64,000 nucleotides of DNA from Methanoregula sp. (GCF_028712425.1 NZ_JAQTQD010000006.1:1-64000), one strand, 5' to 3'; counted from the first letter of the stretch, positions 33,469 to 43,116 are shown. The notes: generated from the letters alone by a model not told the origin. Numbers and translations are program-made.

Positions 33469-34470
33469 ATGGGCGTTGCATTACGGGATATCATCGCGGA
33501 CTACAAGACACCGGTCAGCTGGGAGGCCCTCCCGGGCATAGCGGCAGTGGATGGCAACAACACCCTGTACCAGTTCCTCACTATCATCCGGCAGCCGGAT
33601 GGCACGCCCCTGATGGACCGGCAGGGGAGGGTCACCTCCCACCTCTCCGGCATCCTCTTCCGGATCTCGAACTTCATGGCAAAGGGGATCAAGCCGGTCT
33701 TTGTCTTCGATGGGAAGCCCACGCAGCTGAAACAGGCGACGATCGATGAGCGCCGGAAGCTCCGCGACGCTGCGGGCGAGAAATGGCGGGAAGCGGTTGA
33801 ACGCGGGGACGAAGCCGAGGCGTACAAGCAGGCCCGGTCATCGACACGGGTCGACGCCACCATCATCGAGACCTCCAAACAGCTGCTGGGCCTGATGGGA
33901 ATCCCGGTGGTGCAGGCACCGGGCGAAGGCGAGGCGCAGGCAGCGTTCATGGTTGCCCGGGGCGATTGCCGGTATGTTGTTTCTCAGGACTACGATACGC
34001 TCCTCTTCGGAGCCCCGACGCTTGTACGCAACCTGACTGTTTCCGGGAAACGGAAGATCCGGGGGAGGCAGATCACGGTGAATCCGGAACGCATCGTGCT
34101 CGCGGAGGCACTTGCCGGACTGAAACTGACCCGCGAGCAGCTCATCGAGATCGGCATCCTCGTGGGGACGGACTTTAACCCGGGCGTTGAGGGCGTTGGC
34201 GCAAAGACCGGCCTGAAGATCGTGCAGAAGGGGGAATTTGCGGCTAAACTCAAAGAGAAGCAGCCGGACTTCGACCCCGCTCCAGTGATGGAGATGTTCC
34301 TCAAACCCCCGGTCACGACCGAGTACTCGGTTGCTGCGGGGCACCCGGATGCTGAGGGGATCAAAAAGATGCTCTGCGATGGCTACGACTTCTCGGAAGA
34401 GCGGGTGGACAAGGCGCTCGAAGGGTTCTCGGTCAAGGCCGGGCAGAAGACGCTCGAGAGCTGGTTCTGA
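33469..34470 (+). CDS. fen: Flap endonuclease 1
   Basis: A 333-residue structure-specific nuclease. The XPG-N domain carries D28 ([12 protein letters not shown]) and D81 (FVFDGKPT); the XPG-I domain has E153/E155 ([11 protein letters not shown]) and D174/D176 ([10 protein letters not shown]); [16 protein letters not shown] is the helix-hairpin-helix region. The final eight residues QKTLESWF are a PCNA-interacting PIP box. It removes 5' flaps during Okazaki-fragment processing and base-excision repair. Length and all active-site residues are normal. Confidence 0.97.
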   Translation: MGVALRDIIADYKTPVSWEALPGIAAVDGNNTLYQFLTIIRQPDGTPLMDRQGRVTSHLSGILFRISNFMAKGIKPVFVFDGKPTQLKQATIDERRKLRDAAGEKWREAVERGDEAEAYKQARSSTRVDATIIETSKQLLGLMGIPVVQAPGEGEAQAAFMVARGDCRYVVSQDYDTLLFGAPTLVRNLTVSGKRKIRGRQITVNPERIVLAEALAGLKLTREQLIEIGILVGTDFNPGVEGVGAKTGLKIVQKGEFAAKLKEKQPDFDPAPVMEMFLKPPVTTEYSVAAGHPDAEGIKKMLCDGYDFSEERVDKALEGFSVKAGQKTLESWF

Positions 34471-34558
34471 ACGCATCCACAAGGTTTCTCTTTTCCTGTC
34501 GCCTATCTTCATCAGACAGCCAGCCGGCCAGCTCTGAACCGGCGGGCGAGGAATCATC

Positions 34559-35194
34559 ATGAAGAAGGATCTGGTCTCCCCGCAGTACGCATTTCTCGTT
34601 GAAAAAGCCAGAGAACTCGGTGCGAAAGATGCTAAAGTGATCCCGGCCGCGGAAATCGTTGTCGAGAACCGCGTCCCGCTCAAATGCCGGGCGGGATGCA
34701 TCGCGTACGGGAAGAAGCTGACCTGCCCCCCCTATGTCCCGACCCCGGATGAGTTCCGGAAGATCCTTTCCGAGTACCGGTATGCCCTGCTCGCGAAGTA
34801 CATCTCACCGGCAGAGGCAGACCCGGATGTGATCTGCTCGATCTACAAGTACTGGCTCGACCCGGCTGCGCCTGAAGACAGGAAGGAGCAGGCAACACAG
34901 TTCTGGAGAGACCATTTCAACGGCACCGGTGCGTTCGCCCCGATGATGCTCGAACTCGAACGGACGGCATTCAATGCCGGCAACCCCTTCGCGCTCGCGT
35001 TCATCAATGGCTCGTGCCGGCTCTGCGAGACCTGCAATGTCAAGGGTGGCGTCTGTATCCACCCCACGCAGGCACGGATCCCCGAGCACGCGGTCGGCGT
35101 CAACATGGTGAAGACCGCAGAGAAAGCCGGAATGCCGATCCGGTTCCCGGTACAGGGACACCCGGAACTGATGGCGCTCCTTCTTATAGACTGA
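34559..35194 (+). CDS. DUF2284 metal-binding protein
   Basis: A 211-residue cytoplasmic protein with clustered Cys: CRAGCIAYGKKLTCPPYVP (residues 41-59) and CRLCETCNVKGGVCIHP (near 154-170), which match DUF2284 and look suited to one or two iron-sulfur clusters or metals. These proteins are frequent in methanogens and clostridia and are of unknown function. The start at 34559 has a GAGGAATC purine run before the ATG. It precedes a metallo-beta-lactamase gene by 28 bp in the same direction, so the two may be co-expressed. Confidence 0.88.
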   Translation: MKKDLVSPQYAFLVEKARELGAKDAKVIPAAEIVVENRVPLKCRAGCIAYGKKLTCPPYVPTPDEFRKILSEYRYALLAKYISPAEADPDVICSIYKYWLDPAAPEDRKEQATQFWRDHFNGTGAFAPMMLELERTAFNAGNPFALAFINGSCRLCETCNVKGGVCIHPTQARIPEHAVGVNMVKTAEKAGMPIRFPVQGHPELMALLLID

Positions 35195-35222
35195 GCGCGA
35201 TGGAACCACTGAGGATGAGATA

Positions 35223-36158
35223 ATGACCGAACGCCAGCTGAAACCGGCCGACCGGGTCGAGATCACGGTCCTTGTGGATAACTACACGGACTCGCTTATC
35301 AACACCCCGTCAACACCTGTTGACCGCCGGCTGCCGTACAACCCGGACCGCAGGCTACTGGCCGAGCACGGTCTCTCCTGCCACGTGAAGGTGTTCTCCG
35401 GGAATAAGGAGCACGCGATCCTGCTGGATGCCGGGCTCTCCGATACGTGCCTGCCCTGGAATGCCTTCCAGGTGGGGGTCTCCCTTGCCGGGATCGAAGC
35501 GGTTGTCTTAAGCCACGGCCACTACGACCATACCGGCGCACTCGAACATGCTGTTGCGGGCGCAGGGCGGCAGGTCCCGCTCATTGCCCACCCGGATGCC
35601 TTCCTCCCCCGCAGGCGGAATATTCCCGGAGCGGGCGTCTTCGGCCAGCGATCTCCGGACATTGTGGCACTGAAGAAGGCCGGGGCCGACATCAAAATGC
35701 GCAGCAAACCCTCGACCCTTGCCGCCGGCCATATCCTTGTGACGGGTGAAGTGGAGTGGAAGGTCCGGTTCGAGAAGGGTCTGCCCGGGGCAGAGATTGA
35801 GCGGGACGGGAAATGGACCCCCGATTCGATCCGTGATGACCAGGCACTCGTGATGAACGTGAAAGAGAAGGGACTTGTCGTGGTAAGCGGGTGTGCCCAT
35901 GCGGGGATCATCAACACCGTGGAATATGCAAAGAGGATCACCGGAATCGATCGCGTCCACGCGGTCCTCGGGGGATTCCACCTCTCCGGCAAGGCGTACG
36001 AGAAGATTGTGCCACCGACCATCGATGCGATGAAGAAGATTAACCCGGATTATATCGTCCCCATGCACTGCACCGGCTGGACCACGATCAACCGGTTCAT
36101 GGGTGCGATGCCCGAGAAGTGTATCCTGAACACCGTCGGGACAACATACGTGTTCTGA
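35223..36158 (+). CDS. Metallo-beta-lactamase-fold hydrolase (RFAP-synthase-like group)
   Basis: A 311-residue MBL-fold protein. The metal motif is SHGHYDHTGAL near residue 98; further ligands are in SGCAHAGIINTVEYAKRITG and MHCTGWTT. This form, with SGCAHAGI, is the group once annotated as 7,8-dihydropterin-6-methyl-4-(beta-D-ribofuranosyl)-aminobenzene 5'-phosphate synthase. That reaction would fit methanopterin synthesis, but the annotation is weakly supported for most members. It follows DUF2284 closely. Family certain, substrate unknown. Confidence 0.9.
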   Translation: MTERQLKPADRVEITVLVDNYTDSLINTPSTPVDRRLPYNPDRRLLAEHGLSCHVKVFSGNKEHAILLDAGLSDTCLPWNAFQVGVSLAGIEAVVLSHGHYDHTGALEHAVAGAGRQVPLIAHPDAFLPRRRNIPGAGVFGQRSPDIVALKKAGADIKMRSKPSTLAAGHILVTGEVEWKVRFEKGLPGAEIERDGKWTPDSIRDDQALVMNVKEKGLVVVSGCAHAGIINTVEYAKRITGIDRVHAVLGGFHLSGKAYEKIVPPTIDAMKKINPDYIVPMHCTGWTTINRFMGAMPEKCILNTVGTTYVF

Positions 36159-36203
36159 TACGCCGGATCTTTTTCAAAATGTATGGAGAGTTACCTCTTC
36201 CTC

Positions 36204-36596
36204 TCAGCACTTCGCTTCGCAGTCAAATGCGGCAGCCGGGTCCTCGGTCTCCCGTGCCGCGCACTGCTCCACGCAGGCCTTGCATGAGGCAAATTTCCGA
36301 TCAGTCACGAGCGTACAGCTCCCGCCGCTGGAATCGCACCGTGCGTACTGCCGGCACTTATCACCGAGACGGTACTCCATCGTGCAGACTTCCGGTGCAT
36401 TGGCACCGCAGGCAAGGTCGAGGCCGTGGCAGCTGGTTATGCCACAGGATGACCCGGAGGGAAAGGGTTCGGTTGTTACCGGAGAGACCGGCGGCACGGG
36501 TTTTGTGTCCGGCGGTGCAGACATGCAGCCGGCAAACAGCACAACAGCCGTCAGCAGCGTAACGACGACAAGGGTAAAAACTACAGGGTATTTCAT
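36204..36596 (-). CDS. Cys-rich lipoprotein
   Basis: A 130-residue secreted protein. The N-terminus is a signal peptide (MKYPVVFTLVVVTLLTAVVL) ending in the lipobox FAGC, so Cys23 should be lipid-modified. A Pro/Thr-rich linker follows, then about 75 residues with twelve Cys (CGITSCHGLDLACGANAPEV, CKACVEQC) that probably form disulfides on the cell surface. No known domain is recognised. It converges with the metallo-beta-lactamase gene and diverges from YcaO. Confidence 0.75.
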   Translation of the reverse strand: MKYPVVFTLVVVTLLTAVVLFAGCMSAPPDTKPVPPVSPVTTEPFPSGSSCGITSCHGLDLACGANAPEVCTMEYRLGDKCRQYARCDSSGGSCTLVTDRKFASCKACVEQCAARETEDPAAAFDCEAKC

Positions 36597-36771
36597 GGCA
36601 GATCAGTTCTCCGGTTGACTATTCATCCCGGACACTATTTATCGGTTTATTTAGCTGCGAATTCTCTCGCAGTTTTGACTGGTAGTAATCCCGCATGGGC
36701 ATGTATAAACCCCGGCAGCGAGAAACCTCTCCATACAGAAACTGTCCCGAATACAGCCCGGTGATCCACAG

Positions 36772-37983
36772 ATGCAGATCCGATCGTGCAAAAAAACCTA
36801 CAACAACGAGACCCAGCGTGCCGTCCCCCTTGATGAAACCCTTGCCCGGATCGAGCCGAAAGTCCCGGCTGCCGGGATCACCCGTGTTGCCGACATCACG
36901 AGCCTGGACCGGATCGGGATCCCGGTCTTCTCCTGCATCCGGCCCACCGCGGAATCGGGGGCCATCACCGTGTACAACGGGAAAGGGGCAACAGTCGAGG
37001 AATCCAGGATCTCGGCGATCATGGAAGGCATCGAGCGCTACTCGGCCGAGGTGCACGACCGCGAGATCCGGGTCGCACTGCCTGACGAGATGAGGATGGA
37101 GGGGCCCGTCCTCGACCCAAACGACCTCATCCTCCCGGAAGGTGCACAGACCGACCGCTTCCTGTCCTGGTGCCGAGGATACGATATCGCACAGGGAGAG
37201 GAACTCTGGGTCCCGGCCTTTGCGGTCTTCCACCCGCTCCCCTTCCAGTACCGGGGGCCCATGCGGACCAACACGAACGGGCTCGCGTCCGGTAACACCC
37301 GTGAGGAGGCAATCTTCCACGCGCTCTCCGAAGTGGTTGAGCGGGACGCATGGTCGCTCGTGGAGTCTACCCGCGACACCGGCCCGGCAGTCATCGATAT
37401 CGATGATCCCGCGATCCGCGATATGCAGAAAAAATTCGCCGATGCACAGGTCGACGTGATTGTCCGCGACATCACGAGCGACATCGGCATCCCCACGATG
37501 GCGGCGGTTGCCGATGACGTGCTGACAAAAGACCCGATGCTTCTTACCATCGGCATCGGCACGCACACCAGCGCACGGATCGCAGTGATGCGGGCGCTCA
37601 CCGAGGTTGCCCAGAGCCGGCTCACCCAGATCCACGGGGCACGTGAGGACACGACCCTTGCCGAGATGCGGAAGAGGATGGGCTACGAGCGGGCAAAGCG
37701 GATCAACGGGTACTGGTACCGCGACAACGGGACCATCCCCTACAAGGATGTTCCATCCTCCGACAGTGACGATTTCAAGAAAGACATTGAGTTCATTATT
37801 GAATCCCTTAAAAAACAGGGTCTTGACCGGGTCATTGTCGTTGACCTGACCCGGGAAGAGATCGGGATACCAGTGGTCCGGGTCATTGTGCCGGGTCTTG
37901 AAGTCTTCGCCATGGACCCGGAGCGGAAAGGCGAGCGGGTGAAGAATGCAGCGGATCATCATCTTTCTCGGGCCAAGCCTTGA
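36772..37983 (+). CDS. ycaO: YcaO-domain thioamidation protein
   Basis: A 403-residue YcaO enzyme. The family's ATP/Mg motifs are visible: AIMEGIERYSAEVHD (near 82), ALSEVVERDAWSLV (near 184) and the segment MRALTEVAQSRLTQ (near 272). In methanogens the YcaO protein, together with TfuA, converts a glycine of methyl-coenzyme M reductase McrA to thioglycine. The next gene here is tfuA, overlapping by 38 bases, so this role is very likely. The C-terminal 60 residues are partly encoded in the overlap region. An A/T-rich promoter region lies near 36635-36655. Confidence 0.94.
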   Translation: MQIRSCKKTYNNETQRAVPLDETLARIEPKVPAAGITRVADITSLDRIGIPVFSCIRPTAESGAITVYNGKGATVEESRISAIMEGIERYSAEVHDREIRVALPDEMRMEGPVLDPNDLILPEGAQTDRFLSWCRGYDIAQGEELWVPAFAVFHPLPFQYRGPMRTNTNGLASGNTREEAIFHALSEVVERDAWSLVESTRDTGPAVIDIDDPAIRDMQKKFADAQVDVIVRDITSDIGIPTMAAVADDVLTKDPMLLTIGIGTHTSARIAVMRALTEVAQSRLTQIHGAREDTTLAEMRKRMGYERAKRINGYWYRDNGTIPYKDVPSSDSDDFKKDIEFIIESLKKQGLDRVIVVDLTREEIGIPVVRVIVPGLEVFAMDPERKGERVKNAADHHLSRAKP

Positions 37984-38599
37984 GCGGGAAGCAGCAGAGG
38001 AGATCCTTCCCGCAGAGTATCGGCCGCCGGCAAAACGCGGGGACCTCCTGCGGGCAGCAGAAGATGGTGCTACCATCATCGGGCTGATCGACGGCGTATT
38101 CCATCAGGAATCTGCTGTTGCCCACCGCGAGATCCTTGCCGCTGTAAAGAAGGGGGTCCGGGTAGTCGGAGCCTCCAGCATGGGGGCGCTCCGGGCCGCC
38201 GAGATGGACACGCTGGGTATGACCGGGATCGGCGAGGTGTACCGGATGTACAAGAGCGGGGAACTGATCTCTGACGATGAAGTGGCGCTTGTCTTCGACC
38301 CGGAGACAGGGCTTTCCCTATCAGAACCTTTGGTGAATATCCGGTTCACGCTGAAGGCGGCAGAAACGGAAGGGATCATCAGTGGACAGGATCACGCAGC
38401 CCTGCTCGCTGCTGCCAGGTCTGTTTTTTACCCGCAACGCACTTACCCGAAGATCGTCTCAGCGACCGGGGAATCGCTTGCCGGGGAGACACGGGATCGG
38501 TTCCTTTCATGGGTGAAGGATCACGCCGTGGACCGGAAGAGGCTGGACGCGATCGAGGCACTAAAGTATATCGATGATCTCGCAGCACAAAAATCCTAA
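37946..38599 (+). CDS. tfuA: TfuA-like protein, partner of YcaO
   Basis: A 217-residue protein of the TfuA family. The start RIIIFLGPSLEREAAEEILP and the motifs IGLIDGVFHQESAVAHREIL and GVRVVGASSMGALRAAEMDT are characteristic. TfuA enhances YcaO-dependent thioamide formation, probably by supplying activated sulfur. The long overlap with ycaO indicates strict co-expression. The gene looks complete, and the next DNA is a noncoding repeat. Confidence 0.93.
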   Translation: MQRIIIFLGPSLEREAAEEILPAEYRPPAKRGDLLRAAEDGATIIGLIDGVFHQESAVAHREILAAVKKGVRVVGASSMGALRAAEMDTLGMTGIGEVYRMYKSGELISDDEVALVFDPETGLSLSEPLVNIRFTLKAAETEGIISGQDHAALLAAARSVFYPQRTYPKIVSATGESLAGETRDRFLSWVKDHAVDRKRLDAIEALKYIDDLAAQKS

Positions 38600-38640
38600 T
38601 AAAGGAACGTTTTGCTCTTGAAAATTCCTCTTTTTTAGAT

Positions 38641-38845
38641 TGAACTTCCCCCTCTTGCGCCACCAATCCCCCCACAGGGGGGACAGGGCGCATGGCGATG
38701 CCTCTGTATTACCTGAAATAGATACCCGACATGGAGTTGTTACTTGTAATAAGAAATTGAAGCCGCCGCGGCGCGCCCTTCGACTTCGGCGGCAAGCATC
38801 TTAATGGGAGTATGGGGGCATCAGCCCTATCATAAATTCAAAAAT
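38641..38845 (+). repeat. Hairpin-mosaic repeat (family B), uninterrupted copy
   Basis: Contains a hairpin CCCCCC-ACA-GGGGGG inside an outer TGCGCC/GGCGCA pairing, then TGGCGATGCCTCTG and TATTACCTGAAA, a long stem GCCGCCG/CGGCGGC, and ends TATGGGGGCATCAGCC. It lies between the convergent ends of tfuA and the lipid synthase gene. At TTCG (38779-38782) the 28-kb copy has 53 extra bases. Confidence 0.7.
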
Positions 38846-38870
38846 ATTCCCCAGAAAAGAAAAAGGTTTT

Positions 38871-39467
38871 TTACTCCACCTTCGCCCACACATAGGCGAA
38901 CCGCTGGAGTGCCGTGATGTGACCAAAGAAGCCAAAGAGGACGAGCATCCAGCCAAAGAGGGTGAGCCCGAAGATACTGGCCGGGTACAGGAGGCTCGCG
39001 ATACCCACGACAAGGATCATGACCAGCCTGTCCGCACGCCCGAGGACACCGCCATAGTACCGCCCGACCCCTACTGCCTGCGCCTGGGTGCCAAGATAGG
39101 ATGACATCAGGACACCAGTCAGGGCAAAGACACCAATCTGCCACGGAACAAGGCCGCCGGCAAAGATACCGGTGATAATGAAGATGTCTGCATACCGGTC
39201 CACGGCATGGTCGAGGAAGTCGCCCCTCTTGCTCTGGGCCTTCATCTCGCGGGCAACGGCTCCGTCCATGGCATCGCAGAATGCATTGAGCGCAACCGCC
39301 ACAACAGCCCAGAAAACCATGTTGAAGAAGAAGAGGAGCCCTGCCGCCATCGATGCGAGGAGGGCTGCGATTGTGAAGAAGTTCGGGGTGAGCCCGCATC
39401 GTATGGCAACGGCGACCAGCGGATCGAAATAGACCTTGACGCTGGAGCGGTACTGGTCAAGGGTCAC
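38871..39467 (-). CDS. CDP-alcohol phosphotransferase (archaetidylinositol-phosphate synthase type)
   Basis: A 198-residue membrane enzyme with six spans. The catalytic motif D-x2-D-G-x2-A-R...G-x3-D-x3-D is complete: D65, D68, G69, A72, R73, G82, D86, D90 (CDAMDGAVAREMKAQSKRGD). It transfers inositol phosphate, or a similar polar head, onto CDP-archaeol to make archaeal phospholipids. It is the last gene of the six-gene leftward operon and overlaps the AK6 gene by four bases. The head group is inferred from archaeal relatives. Confidence 0.92.
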   Translation of the reverse strand: MTLDQYRSSVKVYFDPLVAVAIRCGLTPNFFTIAALLASMAAGLLFFFNMVFWAVVAVALNAFCDAMDGAVAREMKAQSKRGDFLDHAVDRYADIFIITGIFAGGLVPWQIGVFALTGVLMSSYLGTQAQAVGVGRYYGGVLGRADRLVMILVVGIASLLYPASIFGLTLFGWMLVLFGFFGHITALQRFAYVWAKVE

Positions 39468-39976
39468 AGGTGCGCCTCCAAAAAGGACGACCAGTCGATG
39501 TGGCCGAAGTCCGCCGGGATCTCCCCGCGGACGAACGCCTCGATCCGGTCTGCGCAGTACGGCGCATGACGGCCGGTGGTATCGAGCTCGAAGATATGAG
39601 AGGGGTTGTGCTCCTCCACGGTCTCGATGAGACAGGAGTCAAGGGCTTCCGCCTCGGCATTTTCCCGGATCTTGGCAGCGCGGTACTTGCGCTGCTTCAG
39701 GCGAGCCTTAAGCTCGTCGGGCCGGCACCGGAGGACCACTACGCGGTCGCAGGGGAGCAGGTGGGCGAAATGGCCCTCTACAAACCCGTCTACCGGTTTG
39801 AACTCAGCGACCCACCGGTCCACATCAACGATCTGGACATCGCGCTTCTCGTCTTCACCGGTAACATACGGCCCGATCGTGTCAGTGATGTGGACAACAG
39901 TGTGCCCGCGGCGTGCCAGCTCGTCCGCTATGACCGACTTACCGGTGCCGGGCGTGCCGGTGATGCCGCACATCAT
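39464..39976 (-). CDS. AK6/Fap7-type adenylate kinase
   Basis: A 170-residue P-loop kinase. The Walker A GITGTPGTGKSVIADELARR is at residues 4-23, and CRPDELKARLKQRKYRAAKI is the lid region with basic residues. The sequence ETVEEHNPSHIFELDTTGR is typical of the archaeal AK6 group. Members act as adenylate kinase and help in ribosomal small-subunit maturation. It overlaps hisC by four bases and the lipid synthase by four, in an ordered operon. Confidence 0.92.
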   Translation of the reverse strand: MMCGITGTPGTGKSVIADELARRGHTVVHITDTIGPYVTGEDEKRDVQIVDVDRWVAEFKPVDGFVEGHFAHLLPCDRVVVLRCRPDELKARLKQRKYRAAKIRENAEAEALDSCLIETVEEHNPSHIFELDTTGRHAPYCADRIEAFVRGEIPADFGHIDWSSFLEAHL

Positions 39977-41031
39977 AGGCTGTTGATCACCTCAAGGAAA
40001 AGTTCATTCTCCCAGTCCGCGCCAATACTGGCACGAATATAGTGGTCTTCAAGACCGGAGAAACTCCGGCAGGAACGAACCACCACACCCTTTCGTGCCA
40101 GCTCCTCCACGACCTCGTCGCTCTTGTGGGGTGAGATATCGATCATGACAAAATTTGCATCGGATGGCAGGACGGGGAATTTCACCTCTTCCGTAAATCG
40201 CTTGCGCCAGTGCTTCACCTGCGCTATGTAGCGATCCGCACGTTCCCTGTCAGCCAGCGCCGCTGCAGCGGCGGCCATGGAAACAGCATTGACCGCAAAC
40301 GGGGTCCCGGCCCGGTTATACCACGGCGGGAGCCAGCGGGGCGTGAAGGCATACCCGACCCGGAGCCCGGCAAGGGCGTAGACCTTGGAGAGGGTCCGGC
40401 CAAGGACAAGGTTCTCGTGCTTTCTCATCAGCGGGAGGTAATCGATCCCCGAGAACTCCACGTAAGCATTGTCCAGGAAGAGCAGGCCCTCGATCCCTTC
40501 GAGGATCTCTTCGATAACCGGAACCGGGGTCGCATTCCCGGTCGGGTTGTTGGGGGAGCAGAGGACCGTGACCTTTGCGTCCTTCGCTTCTTTCAACACC
40601 TTCCTGGGATCGACCGAGAAGTCTGCTTCCCGGGGAACCGTTGCTGTCTCTGCACCCTGCCCCATCGCGGCGAGCGCGTAAAAGGAGAAGGTCGGGGTCG
40701 AGATCACGACCTTCTCGCCAGGTTCGACCAGCGTGCGGAAGAGGGTCTCGATGACGCCATCCATCCCGACACCGGTAACGAAGTGCTCGTGTGCATAGGT
40801 GGCCCGGAGGGCGCTCATGAGGACGCTGACCTTCTCGTCCGGGTAGCGGTTGACTGTTTTTAATGCCTCTTCCGCTGCGGCAAGTGCCGAAGGGGAAAGG
40901 GGCTCGGGATTCTCGTTGCTCGCGAGCCGGGCGATGCGGGTCATGCCGTACTCGCGGGCGATATCCTCCGCTTTCTTTGCGAAGACGTAACCGCTTTTCT
41001 TCTTGTAGCAGGACCTAACCAAGCGTTCCAT
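39973..41031 (-). CDS. hisC: Histidinol-phosphate aminotransferase
   Basis: A 352-residue PLP enzyme of fold type I. RLASNENPEPLSPSALAAAE at the N-terminus, CSPNNPTGNATPVP in the middle and LGRTLSKVYALAGLRVGYAF with the PLP-binding Lys are typical of HisC. It makes histidinol phosphate from imidazole acetol-phosphate. The substrate could also be an aromatic amino acid, since methanogen HisC-like enzymes vary. Its start overlaps the end of argD by 17 bases. hisD lies 10 kb away, so histidine genes are scattered. Confidence 0.92.
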   Translation of the reverse strand: MERLVRSCYKKKSGYVFAKKAEDIAREYGMTRIARLASNENPEPLSPSALAAAEEALKTVNRYPDEKVSVLMSALRATYAHEHFVTGVGMDGVIETLFRTLVEPGEKVVISTPTFSFYALAAMGQGAETATVPREADFSVDPRKVLKEAKDAKVTVLCSPNNPTGNATPVPVIEEILEGIEGLLFLDNAYVEFSGIDYLPLMRKHENLVLGRTLSKVYALAGLRVGYAFTPRWLPPWYNRAGTPFAVNAVSMAAAAAALADRERADRYIAQVKHWRKRFTEEVKFPVLPSDANFVMIDISPHKSDEVVEELARKGVVVRSCRSFSGLEDHYIRASIGADWENELFLEVINSL

Positions 41032-42154
41032 TGAGGACCTTCACTACCGTGTCGATCTCGGCATTGCTGATGGTAAGCGGGGGCACGAGACGGAGGTTGC
41101 CGTCCGCTGCGCAGTTGACGAGCACGCCCTGCTCCGCACACTTCTTCTGGATCTCGGGACACTTGTCGCCAATGGTAATCCCGATCATGAGCCCCCGGAC
41201 ACGGGGATTGTATTTCGCAAGCCCGTTCCGAAAGCGCTCGCCCTTGACCACCACTTCCGGCAGGATCTTCTCGATCACACCGAGCGTGGCAAGGGAGGCG
41301 GCGCAGGCAAGCGGTCCACCGGCAAAGGTGCTCCCGTGCTCGCTTTTCTTAAACTCCAGATCTTCCCGGGCAGCGAGAGCTCCCATGGGGAACCCGCTCG
41401 CGATCCCTTTTGCCAGGGTAACGATATCCGGTTTCACCTTCGTGTGCTGAATGCCCAGCCACTTCCCCGTGCGGCCAAGACCGGTCTGTACCTCGTCCAC
41501 GATCATGAGAGCCCCGCTCTTGTCGCAGACTTCGCGGATTCCCTCAAAGAACGTGTCGGGAGGGATGATGACACCCGCTTCACCCTGGATCGGCTCGACA
41601 ATGACACCGGCGGTATCGGAATCAACGGCCTTTTTCAGGCCCTCGAGATCGCCATACTCAACGAAGGTCTTCTCCATACCGAGCGGTTCGAAAGGCTCGC
41701 GGATCGCGGGCTTGTGGGTGACGGCAAGGGAGCCGATCGTCCGCCCGTGGAACCCGTGGGTAAAGGCAACGAACTTCTTCTTCCCGGTCCTGACGCGGGC
41801 GAGTTTCAGGGCACCATCCGTGGCTTCAGCTCCCGAGTTCGAGAAGAATGCCTTGTGCATCCCGGTGATTTCGACAACTTTCTTCGCCACCTCACCCTGG
41901 TGCGGGACATAGTAGAGATTAGAGCAGTGGATTAACTGGTGAGCCTGGTCGCAGATCGCCTTTACGACCTCCGGGTGGCAGTGGCCGGTGCTGCAGACCG
42001 CAATCCCTGCAACGCAGTCGATATACTCCTTCCCTTCTCCATCCCAGACCTTTGATCCTTCCCCTTTGACAATTGCCATGTCACGGGAGAACGCAGGCAT
42101 GAAATAGCGCTCGTCAAGCGCTTTCATCTGTTGTGTTGTTTCCATTCCCATCAC
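41015..42154 (-). CDS. argD: Acetylornithine aminotransferase
   Basis: A 379-residue class III PLP aminotransferase. The expected motifs are visible: CVAGIAVCSTGHCHPEVVKA at the N-terminus, FHGRTIGSLAVTHKP, MIVDEVQTGLGRTGKWLG and TLAKGIASGFPMGALAA with the PLP-binding Lys. It transfers the amino group between glutamate and N-acetylornithine in arginine synthesis; some archaeal homologues also serve lysine synthesis. Three Met codons near the start make the exact N-terminus uncertain by up to three residues. Confidence 0.94.
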   Translation of the reverse strand: MMGMETTQQMKALDERYFMPAFSRDMAIVKGEGSKVWDGEGKEYIDCVAGIAVCSTGHCHPEVVKAICDQAHQLIHCSNLYYVPHQGEVAKKVVEITGMHKAFFSNSGAEATDGALKLARVRTGKKKFVAFTHGFHGRTIGSLAVTHKPAIREPFEPLGMEKTFVEYGDLEGLKKAVDSDTAGVIVEPIQGEAGVIIPPDTFFEGIREVCDKSGALMIVDEVQTGLGRTGKWLGIQHTKVKPDIVTLAKGIASGFPMGALAAREDLEFKKSEHGSTFAGGPLACAASLATLGVIEKILPEVVVKGERFRNGLAKYNPRVRGLMIGITIGDKCPEIQKKCAEQGVLVNCAADGNLRLVPPLTISNAEIDTVVKVLNGTLG

Positions 42155-42182
42155 GTTTTTGTATTTCTCAGATTATCTTTGA

Positions 42183-43100
42183 TTATTCGTATTCGATGGT
42201 TGCCGGGGGTTTTGCCGTTACATCGTAGACAACCCGGGCAACACTCGGGATATCGGCAGTGATTCTCGACCCGATCTTCATGAGATGGTCGAACGGGATA
42301 TTGACCGGTTCAGCGGTCATCGCATCCCGCGAATGGACCGCTCTCACCGCCACGATCCACCCGTGGATCCGGTTGTCGCCCTTGACACCGGTCCCGAGAC
42401 CGAGCAGGGCTGCAAAGCACTGCCAGGGGCGGTATTTCTCTACCAGTTCGTCCTCGACAATCCAGTTGGCTTCGCGGACAACGGCGATCTTCTCTTTCGT
42501 TGCCTCCCCGATCACTCTCACCGAGAGGCCGGGGCCGGGGAAGGGCATCCGGTACTGGATCTCCTTTGGCAGGCCAAGGGCACCGGCAACCTCGCGGACT
42601 TCATCCTTGTACAGGTCGCGGATCGGCTCGATCACGTTCGTGAACTCCATCTTTGTCGGCATCCCTCCCACGTTGTGGTGGCTCTTGATCCCGCCCTGGC
42701 TCTCGATGATGTCTGGATAAATCGTGCCCTGCAGGAGACATTTTGCCCCATTCTTCTTTGCTTCGCGCTCGAAGACGCGGATGAAGCGTTCGCCAACCGC
42801 CTTGCGCTTCGCCTCAGGATCAATGATACCTTTCAGTGCTCCGAGGAACTCGTCCTCTGCCTGGACGACATCGAGAGAGATAGTGCTGAATACCTGCCGG
42901 ATCCGGTCGGTCTCGCCCTTCCGCATCAGGCCGGTGTCGATATAGATCGGGATGAGGTTATCCCCGATAGCCCGGGCAGCGAGGGCGGCACAGACCGAAC
43001 TGTCCACCCCACCCGAGAGGGCCATGACGACCTTCTCAGACCCTGCAGATGTTTTGATCTCCTCAATTGCCTTTGCAATGAACTGTTCCGTGTTAACCAT
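42183..43100 (-). CDS. guaAB: GMP synthase, ATP-pyrophosphatase (synthetase) subunit
   Basis: A 305-residue protein with the pyrophosphatase P-loop [20 protein letters not shown] and the C-terminal dimerisation domain typical of GuaA ([34 protein letters not shown]). The glutamine amidotransferase domain is missing because in most archaea it is a separate protein; that gene is not in the window. It aminates XMP to GMP. Start at 43100 is chosen for the standard MVNTEQF; the upstream frame adds nonfamily residues. It follows pyrG by 16 bp. Confidence 0.95.
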   Translation of the reverse strand: MVNTEQFIAKAIEEIKTSAGSEKVVMALSGGVDSSVCAALAARAIGDNLIPIYIDTGLMRKGETDRIRQVFSTISLDVVQAEDEFLGALKGIIDPEAKRKAVGERFIRVFEREAKKNGAKCLLQGTIYPDIIESQGGIKSHHNVGGMPTKMEFTNVIEPIRDLYKDEVREVAGALGLPKEIQYRMPFPGPGLSVRVIGEATKEKIAVVREANWIVEDELVEKYRPWQCFAALLGLGTGVKGDNRIHGWIVAVRAVHSRDAMTAEPVNIPFDHLMKIGSRITADIPSVARVVYDVTAKPPATIEYE

Positions 43101-43116
43101 AGGTTTAATCGTGCTC

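Noticed and set aside
36619-38079. 486-codon minus-strand frame opposite ycaO
   Set aside because: Antisense shadow; ycaO and tfuA have clear family motifs.
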